Shown in pieces: positions 9,330-17,510 of a DNA stretch of 29,676 nucleotides (position 1 is its first letter; every line of letters starts with the position of its first letter). The DNA is from a virus. The stretch covers positions 1 to 29,676 of IMG/VR virus record IMGVR_UViG_3300032334_000627; one strand, 5' to 3'. Both the position numbers and the translations under genes were made by a program. Below the pieces are notes generated by a model. It was given only the letters and a program-made list of their open reading frames with translations, searched no databases and was not told the DNA's origin.

Positions 9330-10831
9330 TGTGACCTCTCTATCTCAACACCAGCTGGTACAGGTATAGCACCAGGAGGTGGCGGAGGCTTACCTTGCTC
9401 CAAACTGATTTCAACATCCACACCTTTGTTGTGATATGGATATGGTTCGTGTGTAGGTGCCCTGTTTACTATGCTCTCCAAGGCACCTGCGTTGACCTGC
9501 CAACCAGCAGCAGTGCTGAAAGAAGTGTCATCTAGTATAGTCTTGGTGATAGGATTAGGTGTAGCCACTGATGGAGCAGAAGGACCATTCAAGTCAATAC
9601 CGCCAGCTTCAAATGTGAGCAAGCTGCCGCCTTGCCAACTGCCTATGGCGCTTTGCATACTGAGACTGCCATCAGACTTAACACCCACATATCCTTTGCT
9701 GTACAGCACCATGTTTTCTTGTGCGCGGGCTGTTAAGTTTACTTCGGCCTGTAGTGCGATGTTTTCTTTGGCCTTGACACTGAAGTTACGTCCAGCAAAC
9801 ATGTTGATGTCACGATCGGCGTGGAGATTTATGTCTCCTTGGGTGCGCAGATTTATACTATTTGTGGCATACACATCTAATGTTCCTTGTGCGCCTAGTT
9901 CAAACCAAGCCAAGCCGTTGGCATGAGTGATGTAGAAAAATTCTCCAGAATCACTCATGGTAATCTGATGTCCAGCGGTGGTGCGGAATCTCATGAGTCG
10001 GGTAGTACCGTCAGCATCACCGTCATCCATGACCATGCTGTGTCCACCGGTGCGGCCTATGACTTTGAGATCTTGTGGTTTTAAAGTACCATCATTGATC
10101 TTGGCACTGATATCGCCAAACTTTATGCCACCTTGATACACTGCTGGTCCTGGAGTGCTGATACCAAATACCGCGCTGGGAGATTCACGTTGGCTTGAAC
10201 TAGATATAGTTCCGCGCTCAGGATCTTTGATCAACCCCTGGGTAAACATAGTCTGGGCTACTACACTTTGCACAGGTTTGGGTTTGTCAAAAAATCTAGA
10301 CGACTCTTCAAAGGCCAGGTTGTTGGTATTGATTTCCACTACTGGTAGTCGAGAGGCTCCGGCAAAATAGGCTCCTTGGTTTTCGTTTTCGGTAACATAG
10401 TTGACCGTAGATCCAATGGCTGGAACCATGTGTCCAATCGCTTGATCAGGTGCAGTGCCAATATAGAAACCTTGACTACGGTCGCCATTCACAAACACGC
10501 ACAGCACCGTGATGCCCACATCGGGTGGGGTGAACCACATGCCGTAACTGTTGCTGTTGCCGTCGATGTAGGTTCCAACACCTTCCTTGGCAGGATTGTA
10601 AGGAGTGCTGCCAAAGAACTGGGGCATGTAACTCACTGTGGTCCACTTCTGTGGATCATTTTCGTCACCGTTACCGAATGCTTCTATGTAGACCTGTATA
10701 CGTCCGGATCTGATGCTGTCAGTGGTATTCTTGACCAGGCCGTAGAATGGTCCAAACTCCGCAGGTACTCCGCCACGGTCAAGTTTATAGTTTCCTGGAC
10801 GTCCTCTACTGCGTGTTACTTCCGTTGCCAT
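9326..10831 (-). CDS. 5: Baseplate hub spike protein gp5-like, no lysozyme domain seen
   Basis: This 501-aa protein has an OB-fold-like N-terminal domain (about residues 28-128; GRIQVYIEAFG, MWFTPPDVGITVLCVFVNGD, GFYIGT), as in gp5/VgrG spikes. About residues 260-420 form a repetitive beta-helix segment with short strands such as INLRTQGDINLHADRDINMF. The C-terminus is proline-rich (GKPPPPPGAIPVPAG). In T4, gp5 is the membrane-piercing needle under the hub, and it carries a lysozyme domain between the OB-fold and the helix. I see no lysozyme motif here, and the segment at 130-260 does not look like one. The start has AAAGGA 7 nt upstream (AAAGGATAAACAATG). Its stop overlaps the next ATG. Confidence 0.8.
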   Translation of the reverse strand: MATEVTRSRGRPGNYKLDRGGVPAEFGPFYGLVKNTTDSIRSGRIQVYIEAFGNGDENDPQKWTTVSYMPQFFGSTPYNPAKEGVGTYIDGNSNSYGMWFTPPDVGITVLCVFVNGDRSQGFYIGTAPDQAIGHMVPAIGSTVNYVTENENQGAYFAGASRLPVVEINTNNLAFEESSRFFDKPKPVQSVVAQTMFTQGLIKDPERGTISSSSQRESPSAVFGISTPGPAVYQGGIKFGDISAKINDGTLKPQDLKVIGRTGGHSMVMDDGDADGTTRLMRFRTTAGHQITMSDSGEFFYITHANGLAWFELGAQGTLDVYATNSINLRTQGDINLHADRDINMFAGRNFSVKAKENIALQAEVNLTARAQENMVLYSKGYVGVKSDGSLSMQSAIGSWQGGSLLTFEAGGIDLNGPSAPSVATPNPITKTILDDTSFSTAAGWQVNAGALESIVNRAPTHEPYPYHNKGVDVEISLEQGKPPPPPGAIPVPAGVEIERSQ

Positions 10832-10841
10832 TGTTTATCCT

Positions 10842-13800
10842 TTAGTAATCTTGCACTATGTTTTGCGGTGTAGTTGGTTCTGTTTTCAAACCATCTGCTG
10901 TGACTCTGGTACTGGCTGCACCTGGTGCATACTTGGCCAAGTCGGCGTTGAACTGTGCCTGTAAGTTAGTACCTGCTACTAACCCACCCAGTGAACCTAG
11001 CACACCACTTGCAAATGCAGGCACCGGTAATGGTGCAGCAGCCACTGTGGCCCCACCTACGCCATCTGTGGGAGGCTGCGGTGGATTGGCTGGAGCCACC
11101 GTGTCTTTGGGTCCTGGTGGTGCTGCATTGATCACGTTGGGTGTGCCACTGCCGGCACCCACGTTCACTGGTTCTACAGGTACAGCAGAAGTTTGTCCTC
11201 TAGCGCCATCGGCTGCTGCGGATGCGGTGATTGCACTGGTATTGACTACTCCGCCAGTGCCACCTAACCCAGCACCTCCGGCTGGAAGTAATCCTTCGCC
11301 AACTAGAGCTTGTGCTCGTGTACCAGGCACCGGAGTATATAGTTCTCCAGTGTCGGGGTTCTTGCGCAATGGTGATAGTGCGCCACTTTCGTCTCGCAGT
11401 TCTATACCAGAAAGAGCAGCATCCGGTGGTGGTGCTGTGGAGGCTTTGTTGCTGGCGTTGGGCTTTATGAAGAAATATAGCAAACCGTCAATGGTCTGGG
11501 TAAACGATCCTTGTCTAAATTCGCTCACACAGCTCCTAGCGGTGTACACTCGGCTTTGCACAGGTTCACGTTTGCTGGAAGCAGCATATGGATCAGCTAG
11601 GCCGGTATTGAGATCATAGTCCTGAGGACGTTGCCATGCTATTTCAAACATGACCTGGCGGGCATCAAAGTTAATGGTACCGTCGGGCAGGAAAGCGTTA
11701 AAATCAAACTCACTGGCGTTGACACCGCCAGCAAAACTACCTTGCTGCATCCAAGCAGGATCTCCCACTATCTTGAGTTTACAGTTGGCCAGGCCTGTGG
11801 GATCATAGAGATTTTCTGCTAGATTACTAGCCGCTTCATTTTGTTTGCCATCAGCGCCAGAACGACTTTCGGTACTAGCCGATTGGAAAGTGTAGAATGG
11901 TTGATCTCGCATGCTACTGGTCAACTGGCGGCGCTGTCGAGCACCTAAACTTTCTTGTCCAGCTGCACCGCTGATTGTGAGATTGTAGAGATTGTTCATG
12001 GTCTCTTTGTATTCTAACACCGCAGAGTTTTTACCAGTGAACCAGTAGTTGTATTGTTTGTGCAGTCCTTGGAATGTGTTGATAGGAAAGTAGTTGCTGC
12101 TAAAGTTCATTGGTGTGTAGCTATTGATGATGAATGTTATCTCGTAAGCATAATCATTGCGCTTGTTGTCGTACTGTAACTGTACTGCCTGGAAAGTGAT
12201 ATTGAACCAGACTACATCTTTGGTATTACCGTCTTTGACCTGCAAGGCATCGTTTTCATCAAAGAACAATACCTCTTGTCCTGTGATGAATGTGCTGTTC
12301 CTTATGGCCAACTCAATGGCCTGGACCACTTGCATACCTGCAGTGATAGCATAGTTCTTGGCCTTGATATCTGCAAAAGTTTTTTCCATAGCAGCCGCGT
12401 CTTTATCCACAGTGGGAGGTGCTGATGTGGCTTGTTGAGATTTTTCTGTCTTTTTGCCTGGGGGTATCAACAATGCCTTTTCAATAGCCGTCCCACCACC
12501 TCCTGGTCCAGGATTGGCAAACACTATCTTGTAAACATCTGCTCTCTCATAGACGCCTTCTCGCACTAGATTCTGCTGAAAGTCATTCATGGCTCCCATC
12601 AACCCCTGTGTAAGTTGGCTGCCGGGACTGGGAGCAGCACCAGCTGTGGGTGGTGGTGGAGTGTAACCGCTGTCGGGCCCACTGAGTTGTTCAGGCAAAG
12701 GATCAGGTGTGGCAGGTGTGGTAGCTGCACCTGGTGTGGCAGCAGGAGGTTGTGCTACTGAATACTGCACATCACCGCCCAACAGTTCACCAATGCTCTT
12801 GGCCGAAAGTTGTATGTCATAGGGTATAGTTCCGCGACGTGTGCCAGCACCGATTGATTGATTGGCAGCCACAGCTTCGATACTGTATGTGACCAGTTTG
12901 CTTTCTATGCTCCAGTCTACCTTGGTTATCTTGAATGGTATAAACTTTTCGATCACTGCGTTAGGATCTGACTTGCCTGTGCCATCTGGTGCACCAATCT
13001 TGGTCACCAAGTTACCATTTTCATCGTAACCATAGAAACGTATGACCATGAGATATACCACAGACGCATAGTTGATGCCTTGTTTCTGTCCGGATGCTGG
13101 CATGTAATCCTGCACAGCTTCATACAGTCGATCCAGGAAAGTGATACCATTGGGTTCCACCACTGTGAACTTGATGTTTTTGATGGCGTGTGGAGCTCTA
13201 GTACCATTGCCAGCAAACAAGTTTTCAATCGTGATACCATCTATGTAGAAGTCCTGTGGAAACGCAGGATTGCGTCCAGCATCAGCATCGGTGGCACCGG
13301 GAATGAGATTTCCTGTGTTGGTGCCTTGTGGCCCAGCACCTTTGAATCCACCTGAGTTCACAGGCGCACCACCACTCTGCATCAGCAGTTGATAACCGTT
13401 CACGGTTTTTTTGTGGCTCAATACCAGTTGTTTGTATTGTTCCGGACTCATCAGATACCACGAAGCACGATAGGTGTAGCTGCTGAATCTATCTAAGATA
13501 TTGGGACGAGGGGTTATTTTTTGATTGCTGCCGTCTGTGTTTATGGCTGCTGTAGTTGTTTTTTGTGCTTTTGTTATAGCATCAGCTTCTTCTTGACTAC
13601 CACCACCATAACTGGCGCCGCCATCATCTTGTGCTGTTTGCGCAATACCATTGGTGGCTCGAGCCGCATCATCCACAGCACCCACACCTGCAGAAGTGAT
13701 AGGTGCTGCTACTTCAGATGTTCCGGTGCCAGCAATCTGAGCCGCTATCTGTGCTTCGCCCTCGGCTGCTGTGAGTATAGCTGGCGCCGGTCTAGCTGCG

Positions 13801-13952
13801 ATATCAGTGACACCTGCACCCGCTATCAGAGCAGCTTGCTGTGCTGTGTCATCGCTGGTGCCTTGTGTTTGTTGGAAAGTTCTAACGGCCGCATTGGTGT
13901 TGGCATCTCCGCCTGCGGCATTGGTAATAGCGGGTATTACTGGAAGGGCCAT
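10842..13952 (-). CDS. Large baseplate hub-region structural protein
   Basis: This 1036-aa protein lies directly upstream of the gp5-like spike, where a gp27-like hub protein would be expected. Residues 1-150 are Ala/Gly/Thr-rich and low complexity. Residues about 150-390 form a folded-looking block (NILDRFSSYTYRASWYLMSP, FYIDGITIENLFAGNGT, IKNIKFTVVEPNG). Residues about 530-690 form a second one (FITGQEVLFFDENDALQV, YEITFIINSYTPMNFSSNYF). Pro/Ala/Gly-rich linkers separate the blocks and form the C-terminus (TPAT, PPPPTAG). A hub role related to gp27 is inferred from position only; I cannot show homology to gp27. The gene starts 3 nt after the gp53-like stop, so it belongs to the same message. 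Confidence 0.75.
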   Translation of the reverse strand: MALPVIPAITNAAGGDANTNAAVRTFQQTQGTSDDTAQQAALIAGAGVTDIAARPAPAILTAAEGEAQIAAQIAGTGTSEVAAPITSAGVGAVDDAARATNGIAQTAQDDGGASYGGGSQEEADAITKAQKTTTAAINTDGSNQKITPRPNILDRFSSYTYRASWYLMSPEQYKQLVLSHKKTVNGYQLLMQSGGAPVNSGGFKGAGPQGTNTGNLIPGATDADAGRNPAFPQDFYIDGITIENLFAGNGTRAPHAIKNIKFTVVEPNGITFLDRLYEAVQDYMPASGQKQGINYASVVYLMVIRFYGYDENGNLVTKIGAPDGTGKSDPNAVIEKFIPFKITKVDWSIESKLVTYSIEAVAANQSIGAGTRRGTIPYDIQLSAKSIGELLGGDVQYSVAQPPAATPGAATTPATPDPLPEQLSGPDSGYTPPPPTAGAAPSPGSQLTQGLMGAMNDFQQNLVREGVYERADVYKIVFANPGPGGGGTAIEKALLIPPGKKTEKSQQATSAPPTVDKDAAAMEKTFADIKAKNYAITAGMQVVQAIELAIRNSTFITGQEVLFFDENDALQVKDGNTKDVVWFNITFQAVQLQYDNKRNDYAYEITFIINSYTPMNFSSNYFPINTFQGLHKQYNYWFTGKNSAVLEYKETMNNLYNLTISGAAGQESLGARQRRQLTSSMRDQPFYTFQSASTESRSGADGKQNEAASNLAENLYDPTGLANCKLKIVGDPAWMQQGSFAGGVNASEFDFNAFLPDGTINFDARQVMFEIAWQRPQDYDLNTGLADPYAASSKREPVQSRVYTARSCVSEFRQGSFTQTIDGLLYFFIKPNASNKASTAPPPDAALSGIELRDESGALSPLRKNPDTGELYTPVPGTRAQALVGEGLLPAGGAGLGGTGGVVNTSAITASAAADGARGQTSAVPVEPVNVGAGSGTPNVINAAPPGPKDTVAPANPPQPPTDGVGGATVAAAPLPVPAFASGVLGSLGGLVAGTNLQAQFNADLAKYAPGAASTRVTADGLKTEPTTPQNIVQDY

Positions 13953-13955
13953 GCT

Positions 13956-14258
13956 TTAGAATCCCAGTGCAGAACGCAAGGTAGTGATTTTAGGGATGTA
14001 GATCCTGGTGTCAGCTTTGAAATCCAATGGGGGCGCTGTGAGTGTATTGGGATTGCGCTGATAGAACACCCACCACAAGCCAGCATCGGCATACAAGTCA
14101 AACGCCAACAGGTCCGGACGATATTGATAGGTACCAGTGATGATCCACAGTTTGTCGTCGCTTTCTTTGGGAAAGGGTCTGTTGACCATGACGTCTAGAT
14201 AGAACTGATTGTAACCAGTTTGATAGTATGGACTGGTGCTGGTGTATATGGCAGCCAT
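13956..14258 (-). CDS. 53: Baseplate wedge protein, gp53-like
   Basis: This 100-aa protein contains YRPDLLAFDLYADAGLWWVF followed by YQRN near residues 46-69. T4 gp53 has an equivalent segment (ELANAIYGNPQLYWVLLMCN). The rest of the protein (DTRIYIPKITTLRSALGF) fits the short gp53/LysM-like wedge proteins of marine phages. T4 gp53 is 196 aa, so this is a reduced form. gp53 joins neighbouring wedges around the hub together with gp6 and gp25. The ATG overlaps the stop of the 748-aa gene (TAATG), implying coupled translation. The family call is moderately sure because it rests on one motif and context. Confidence 0.62.
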   Translation of the reverse strand: MAAIYTSTSPYYQTGYNQFYLDVMVNRPFPKESDDKLWIITGTYQYRPDLLAFDLYADAGLWWVFYQRNPNTLTAPPLDFKADTRIYIPKITTLRSALGF

Positions 14259-16504
14259 TACCAGAATCCTCCTTGTAACAAGCTACCATTGGCGTAGCCT
14301 TTGAGACTGAACAGTTTGCTAACCTGATCGCGTGTTTGCATGGGATACAATGATATGTCAATCTCCATCTTGGTTGGCACATAGGTGCTGTTTATGGCGC
14401 TTTGATTGGTGACGTTTTGATTGACTTGGCTGGGACTCGGAACATTGCTCAAGCTACCATTCTTCAATCCTGAGTTGGTCAACCGATTGATCACACTCAT
14501 CACTGTGCCTAAACTGCCGCCCGGTCCAGGTCCTGAACTTTGATTCCTGCGGTTCTCCATGTTCAATCCAATGTTGTTGAAGCCATCGGCTCGGATATAA
14601 TCCACGTCATTGGGTAAGTTATAGCTGAACTGTGACACCACGCAAGAATGATTATTGAACTGATATTTGCCCAAGCCGGACAAGAATACCATTGGAGGTG
14701 GTGTCCCTGCTTCTTGATCTTGGCCATAGAACATCTTGGTCACTGACCGGAAGAAATGTATCACTGCCAACAGATAGGCAGCTTCTCTGGAATCCTGTGC
14801 GGTGAACGTGCCTTTGATGCTGATGGTCTCCACTTGACTGCTCTTGTAGAAGTAGCCGCGATAGTTAGAGTGTACTAGATCATAAGGATCATATTTGGCG
14901 TTATAGCTGGTAGAGATAGTGGGTGTGTATGGGAATATCACACCATCAGTTTCAGCCAATGGTTTGAGTATTCCTGCATCTTGTGCTTTGTACAGATAGG
15001 TGGCACCAGGAGCCAGTTGCAATCGCACACGCCAATCTGCTGCCGAAGGTTGATTCAACCGTGTTTGCAGTGTGCTGGCATTTCGAGCACGATTTGTACC
15101 GGCATTCACACTCTTAGCACCGGCGGTGGCTGCGTTAGTAAGATCTTGACCTTGTTGGGCTAGGCTTTCTGGGGTAGCACCCACAAGGTTGTAAGGATCG
15201 GGCTGTGGTTCCGGGGCGTAGGCCTGTGCTAGTTCATTGGCTTGTTGTTGGTTGATTTGATTTTGTTCGAAGTCAACTGCGCCTGCGGTGTCCAGTCTAT
15301 CATTGAGTGCTTGATCTGCTATAGCTTGATTTATCGCTTCCTGTTCTAGCAACAGTCCAGCCGTTGGATCAGCATCTGTGCCAAAGTCTTGTGCTTGCAC
15401 TAGGTCAGCCACAGGAGCCGGAGCATCATTGAACAATGCCGCTGTTTCTTCTTCAGTTAATGCAGTTGATGTTGACTCAACCGTTTGTTGTTCCGCTTCA
15501 GCATCGGTGATCGCTGTTGCCAATGGATCATCGGAACTTACCGCGGTTGATATTAATTCACCGTTTTGTTGTGCAGCGTTGGCCTCGGCGTTGATGATTG
15601 CTGCTGCTAGTGGATCGTCACCACCTGCTGTAGTTGATGTGGACTCCACAGTTAGTGGGGTAGGTGTCAGCGGATCATTTGCAGGATCTGCAGCACCAGT
15701 GCTTTGTGCCAGCTGTGCTTGAGCCTGTTCTGGGCTGATAAGAAAGTTGCCTGTCCTGTTTGGATTGGCAGCTTGTTCTAGGTATTGTTGGCTGAACCCT
15801 TGAGGGTTATCCACTGGATTAACACGATTTGGTCTGTATGGCCCGCCATTGTCGGATTGCCATTGTAGTGCAGCTTGTGACTGATCAGGAGTGACCAAGG
15901 GCTTAGTCACTGAGCCTTTGGCAACATTTTGTAGATACTCGGGACTAAGGGTCGATCCGCTTGGCGGTGCATTGCCTAAGCCGCTGGGTGCTTGTTCAGG
16001 CTGCGTTGCAACGGCGCTGGGTATATTGCTGGGCGAGTTTGTGGTTTGATCTATGTTTTGCTGTGCAGCCGCATAGGCCGGAGAGTTCTTGGGGGTCACT
16101 GCTTGTAAAGTCTCAGGAGGCAAGCCAGCTGCTGAAATTTTTGCTGCTGCTTCTTCTTGGCTGATGCTTTTACCATTGCGCAGGTCATAATAGCTGCCAT
16201 CACTGTTGCCAATCACACCAGCTTGACGTTTGCCCGCTGTCAGTAGTTCACGTTGACGATTGATAGAATCTGTTTCTGCGATGATAGCCGTGCTGTCAAA
16301 CACCTGTGATCTTGGATTGCCAGTGGTGGGATCTGTGGTTGTGACCGTGGTGGGCACACCAGTGTTGACCGCTGTGACGTATTGATTTAGCTGCTGTTGG
16401 GTGTCCGCATTGACACGCACCGTTTTGCCCTGAGGGTTAGTGATAAAATACAGCCCTGTGTTGGGGTCTTGTTTGACGTTGGGTGGTAGTGTTAGATCGG
16501 CCAT
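14258..16504 (-). CDS. Structural protein with repetitive N-terminus and folded C-terminal domain
   Basis: I chose the ATG at 16504 (748 aa, MADLTLPPNVKQDPNTGLYF). The longer reading starts with TTG at 16525 and would translate the ACGGTAAATAA box as protein. The N-terminal 60% is Gln/Ala/Asn/Pro-rich and repetitive. It includes two related units (EYLQNVAKG..TPDQSQAALQ and QYLEQAANP..SPEQAQAQLA) and a DDPLA repeat. The C-terminal 240 residues look globular (DWRVRLQLAPGATYLYKAQD, KYDPYDLVHSNYRGYFYKSS, VIHFFRSVTKMFYG). It is the first gene of the leftward virion operon. The family is not recognised. A tail-tube or baseplate junction role is possible from position and the C-terminal domain. There is no Shine-Dalgarno before the ATG. 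Confidence 0.75.
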   Translation of the reverse strand: MADLTLPPNVKQDPNTGLYFITNPQGKTVRVNADTQQQLNQYVTAVNTGVPTTVTTTDPTTGNPRSQVFDSTAIIAETDSINRQRELLTAGKRQAGVIGNSDGSYYDLRNGKSISQEEAAAKISAAGLPPETLQAVTPKNSPAYAAAQQNIDQTTNSPSNIPSAVATQPEQAPSGLGNAPPSGSTLSPEYLQNVAKGSVTKPLVTPDQSQAALQWQSDNGGPYRPNRVNPVDNPQGFSQQYLEQAANPNRTGNFLISPEQAQAQLAQSTGAADPANDPLTPTPLTVESTSTTAGGDDPLAAAIINAEANAAQQNGELISTAVSSDDPLATAITDAEAEQQTVESTSTALTEEETAALFNDAPAPVADLVQAQDFGTDADPTAGLLLEQEAINQAIADQALNDRLDTAGAVDFEQNQINQQQANELAQAYAPEPQPDPYNLVGATPESLAQQGQDLTNAATAGAKSVNAGTNRARNASTLQTRLNQPSAADWRVRLQLAPGATYLYKAQDAGILKPLAETDGVIFPYTPTISTSYNAKYDPYDLVHSNYRGYFYKSSQVETISIKGTFTAQDSREAAYLLAVIHFFRSVTKMFYGQDQEAGTPPPMVFLSGLGKYQFNNHSCVVSQFSYNLPNDVDYIRADGFNNIGLNMENRRNQSSGPGPGGSLGTVMSVINRLTNSGLKNGSLSNVPSPSQVNQNVTNQSAINSTYVPTKMEIDISLYPMQTRDQVSKLFSLKGYANGSLLQGGFW
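15455..15653 (-). repeat. Internal repeat in the 748-aa structural protein
   Basis: The encoded protein shows VESTSTTAGGDDPLAAAI..AEA, then SSDDPLATAITDAEAEQQ, then VESTSTALTEEE. This is about one and a half copies of a 40-45 residue unit, limits approximate. It lies in the disordered-looking N-terminal part. Confidence 0.6.
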
Positions 16505-16509
16505 ATCAT

Positions 16510-16517
16510 TATTTACC
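16510..16517 (-). promoter_or_regulatory. Late-promoter-like box GGTAAATA before the 748-aa gene
   Basis: The minus strand reads ACGGTAAATAATGATATGG. GGTAAATA is 5 nt before the ATG at 16504. The 11-mer ACGGTAAATAA also stands before the HNH gene and gp20, which argues for a real element. It lies in the 94-bp divergent gap between the two transcription units. Confidence 0.5.
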
Positions 16518-16548
16518 GTTGTCAAAAACGGCAGAGTTTAAGTTCCGG

Positions 16549-16576
16549 TTGACAAATGTTGTAAATATGCTACAAT
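16549..16576 (+). promoter_or_regulatory. Sigma70-type promoter for gp55
   Basis: TTGACA at 16549-16554, a 16-bp spacer and TACAAT at 16571-16576 form a strong host-type promoter. TGC directly before the -10 hexamer adds an extended -10. A ribosome binding site, TAAGGAG (16582-16588), follows, 10 nt before the gp55 ATG. This fits early or middle expression of the late sigma factor by the host polymerase. Confidence 0.75.
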
Positions 16577-16598
16577 CCAGCTAAGGAGATCCAACTGC

Positions 16599-17498
16599 AT
16601 GACACAGATACCCAAATCGGCACCTAGAGTAAACTACCTCAACAACAGGGACATACTCAAAGAAATACACCTTAGCAAGAACACTTACTGTTGGTACCAA
16701 GATCGAGCACTGGATCATCAGTTTGATTTGATCCTGCCCAGCTTGGACAAGATCAATCAACGCACCATAGCAGAAGCCCGCAGGAATCGCGCAGATCGCA
16801 TCAAACGCGAAACTGGCGTGGTAGTAGACCCCAAAAAAATCCCCAACACCGACATCGTATTCCGTGTCACAGCCTGGGATCATATACCCCGAGCCCCCAA
16901 GAAAATAACCAAAGCCGAAGCAAAACGCAAGAAACTGGAAGATATTTTTGAGCTTGATGATGTGGTAGAAGAAGATCCATTGGCAGACATCGTTGATGTG
17001 CCTGTGCTGGATATGAACCACGTGCGTGTGAACTTTCCGCCCTTTGAACACTATCGAATCGACGAAGAAAAAGAACCTTTTATCGTGGGTCGTAGCCATT
17101 GGCAAGGGGACTTACACACCGGTGAGTTCTGCAAAGATCACGGCACGATGACACGCAAACTGGCTATGATGTTTATGAAACTGTGTGAACGCTACGCCAC
17201 ACGCTCAAACTGGCGCGGCTATACCTACAATGAAGAAATGCGCGGACAAGCCCTGCTGCAACTCAGCCAAATCGGATTACAGTTCGACGAATCAAAATCG
17301 CAGAATCCTTTTGCTTACTATACTGCTGCTATCACTAATAGCTTCACCCGTATCTTGAACATTGAAAAGAAGAATCAAAACATCAGAGACGACATCCTGG
17401 AACTCAATGGATTGAATCCCAGCTGGACCCGACAGAATCTTGGCAAGGCCGGTATGGCTGCTATGTCCGGACCGGTTGTAACTACCTACGAAGAATAG
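16599..17498 (+). CDS. 55: Late-transcription sigma factor gp55
   Basis: This 299-aa protein matches T4 gp55 in two blocks. The N-terminal PRVNYLNNRDILKEI (residues 9-23) parallels T4 KYNYVNNKELLQAI. Residues 184-265 (MFMKLCERYATRSNWRGYTY, EEMRGQALLQL, FDESKSQNPFAYYTAAITNS) parallel the T4 core with GYT, FDETKYKNPHAYIT. gp55 is a minimal sigma that directs RNA polymerase to TATAAATA promoters. T4 gp55 is 185 aa. This one carries about 140 extra residues between the blocks, rich in Lys/Asp/Glu. It ends AAMSGPVVTTYEE without the T4 clamp-binding tail (SLDFLYE). The start is supported by TAAGGAG. Confidence 0.85.
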   Translation: MTQIPKSAPRVNYLNNRDILKEIHLSKNTYCWYQDRALDHQFDLILPSLDKINQRTIAEARRNRADRIKRETGVVVDPKKIPNTDIVFRVTAWDHIPRAPKKITKAEAKRKKLEDIFELDDVVEEDPLADIVDVPVLDMNHVRVNFPPFEHYRIDEEKEPFIVGRSHWQGDLHTGEFCKDHGTMTRKLAMMFMKLCERYATRSNWRGYTYNEEMRGQALLQLSQIGLQFDESKSQNPFAYYTAAITNSFTRILNIEKKNQNIRDDILELNGLNPSWTRQNLGKAGMAAMSGPVVTTYEE

Positions 17499-17504
17499 TA
17501 TAAT
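17476..17504 (+). promoter_or_regulatory. Possible sigma70-type promoter for gp47
   Basis: TTGTAA at 17476-17481, 17 bp and TATAAT at 17499-17504 overlap the end of gp55 and end 6 nt before the gp47 ATG. Transcription would start at about the start codon, giving a leaderless message. gp47 has only a weak GTTGGA upstream. gp47 may also be read from the gp55 promoter. Confidence 0.4.
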
Positions 17505-17510
17505 GTTGGA

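Noticed and set aside
10858-11619. 253-aa plus-strand ORF
   Set aside because: It lies antisense to the Pro/Ala/Gly-rich C-terminus of the 1036-aa structural gene; G+C-rich low-complexity codons leave the opposite strand open. There is no ribosome binding site or neighbour on that strand.
13521-14198. 225-aa plus-strand Cys/Ser-rich ORF
   Set aside because: It runs antisense across two real genes and their junction, and has implausible cysteine content.
16505-16525. TTG start that would extend the 748-aa protein by seven residues
   Set aside because: It would place the repeated ACGGTAAATAA element inside the coding region; the ATG at 16504 is simpler.
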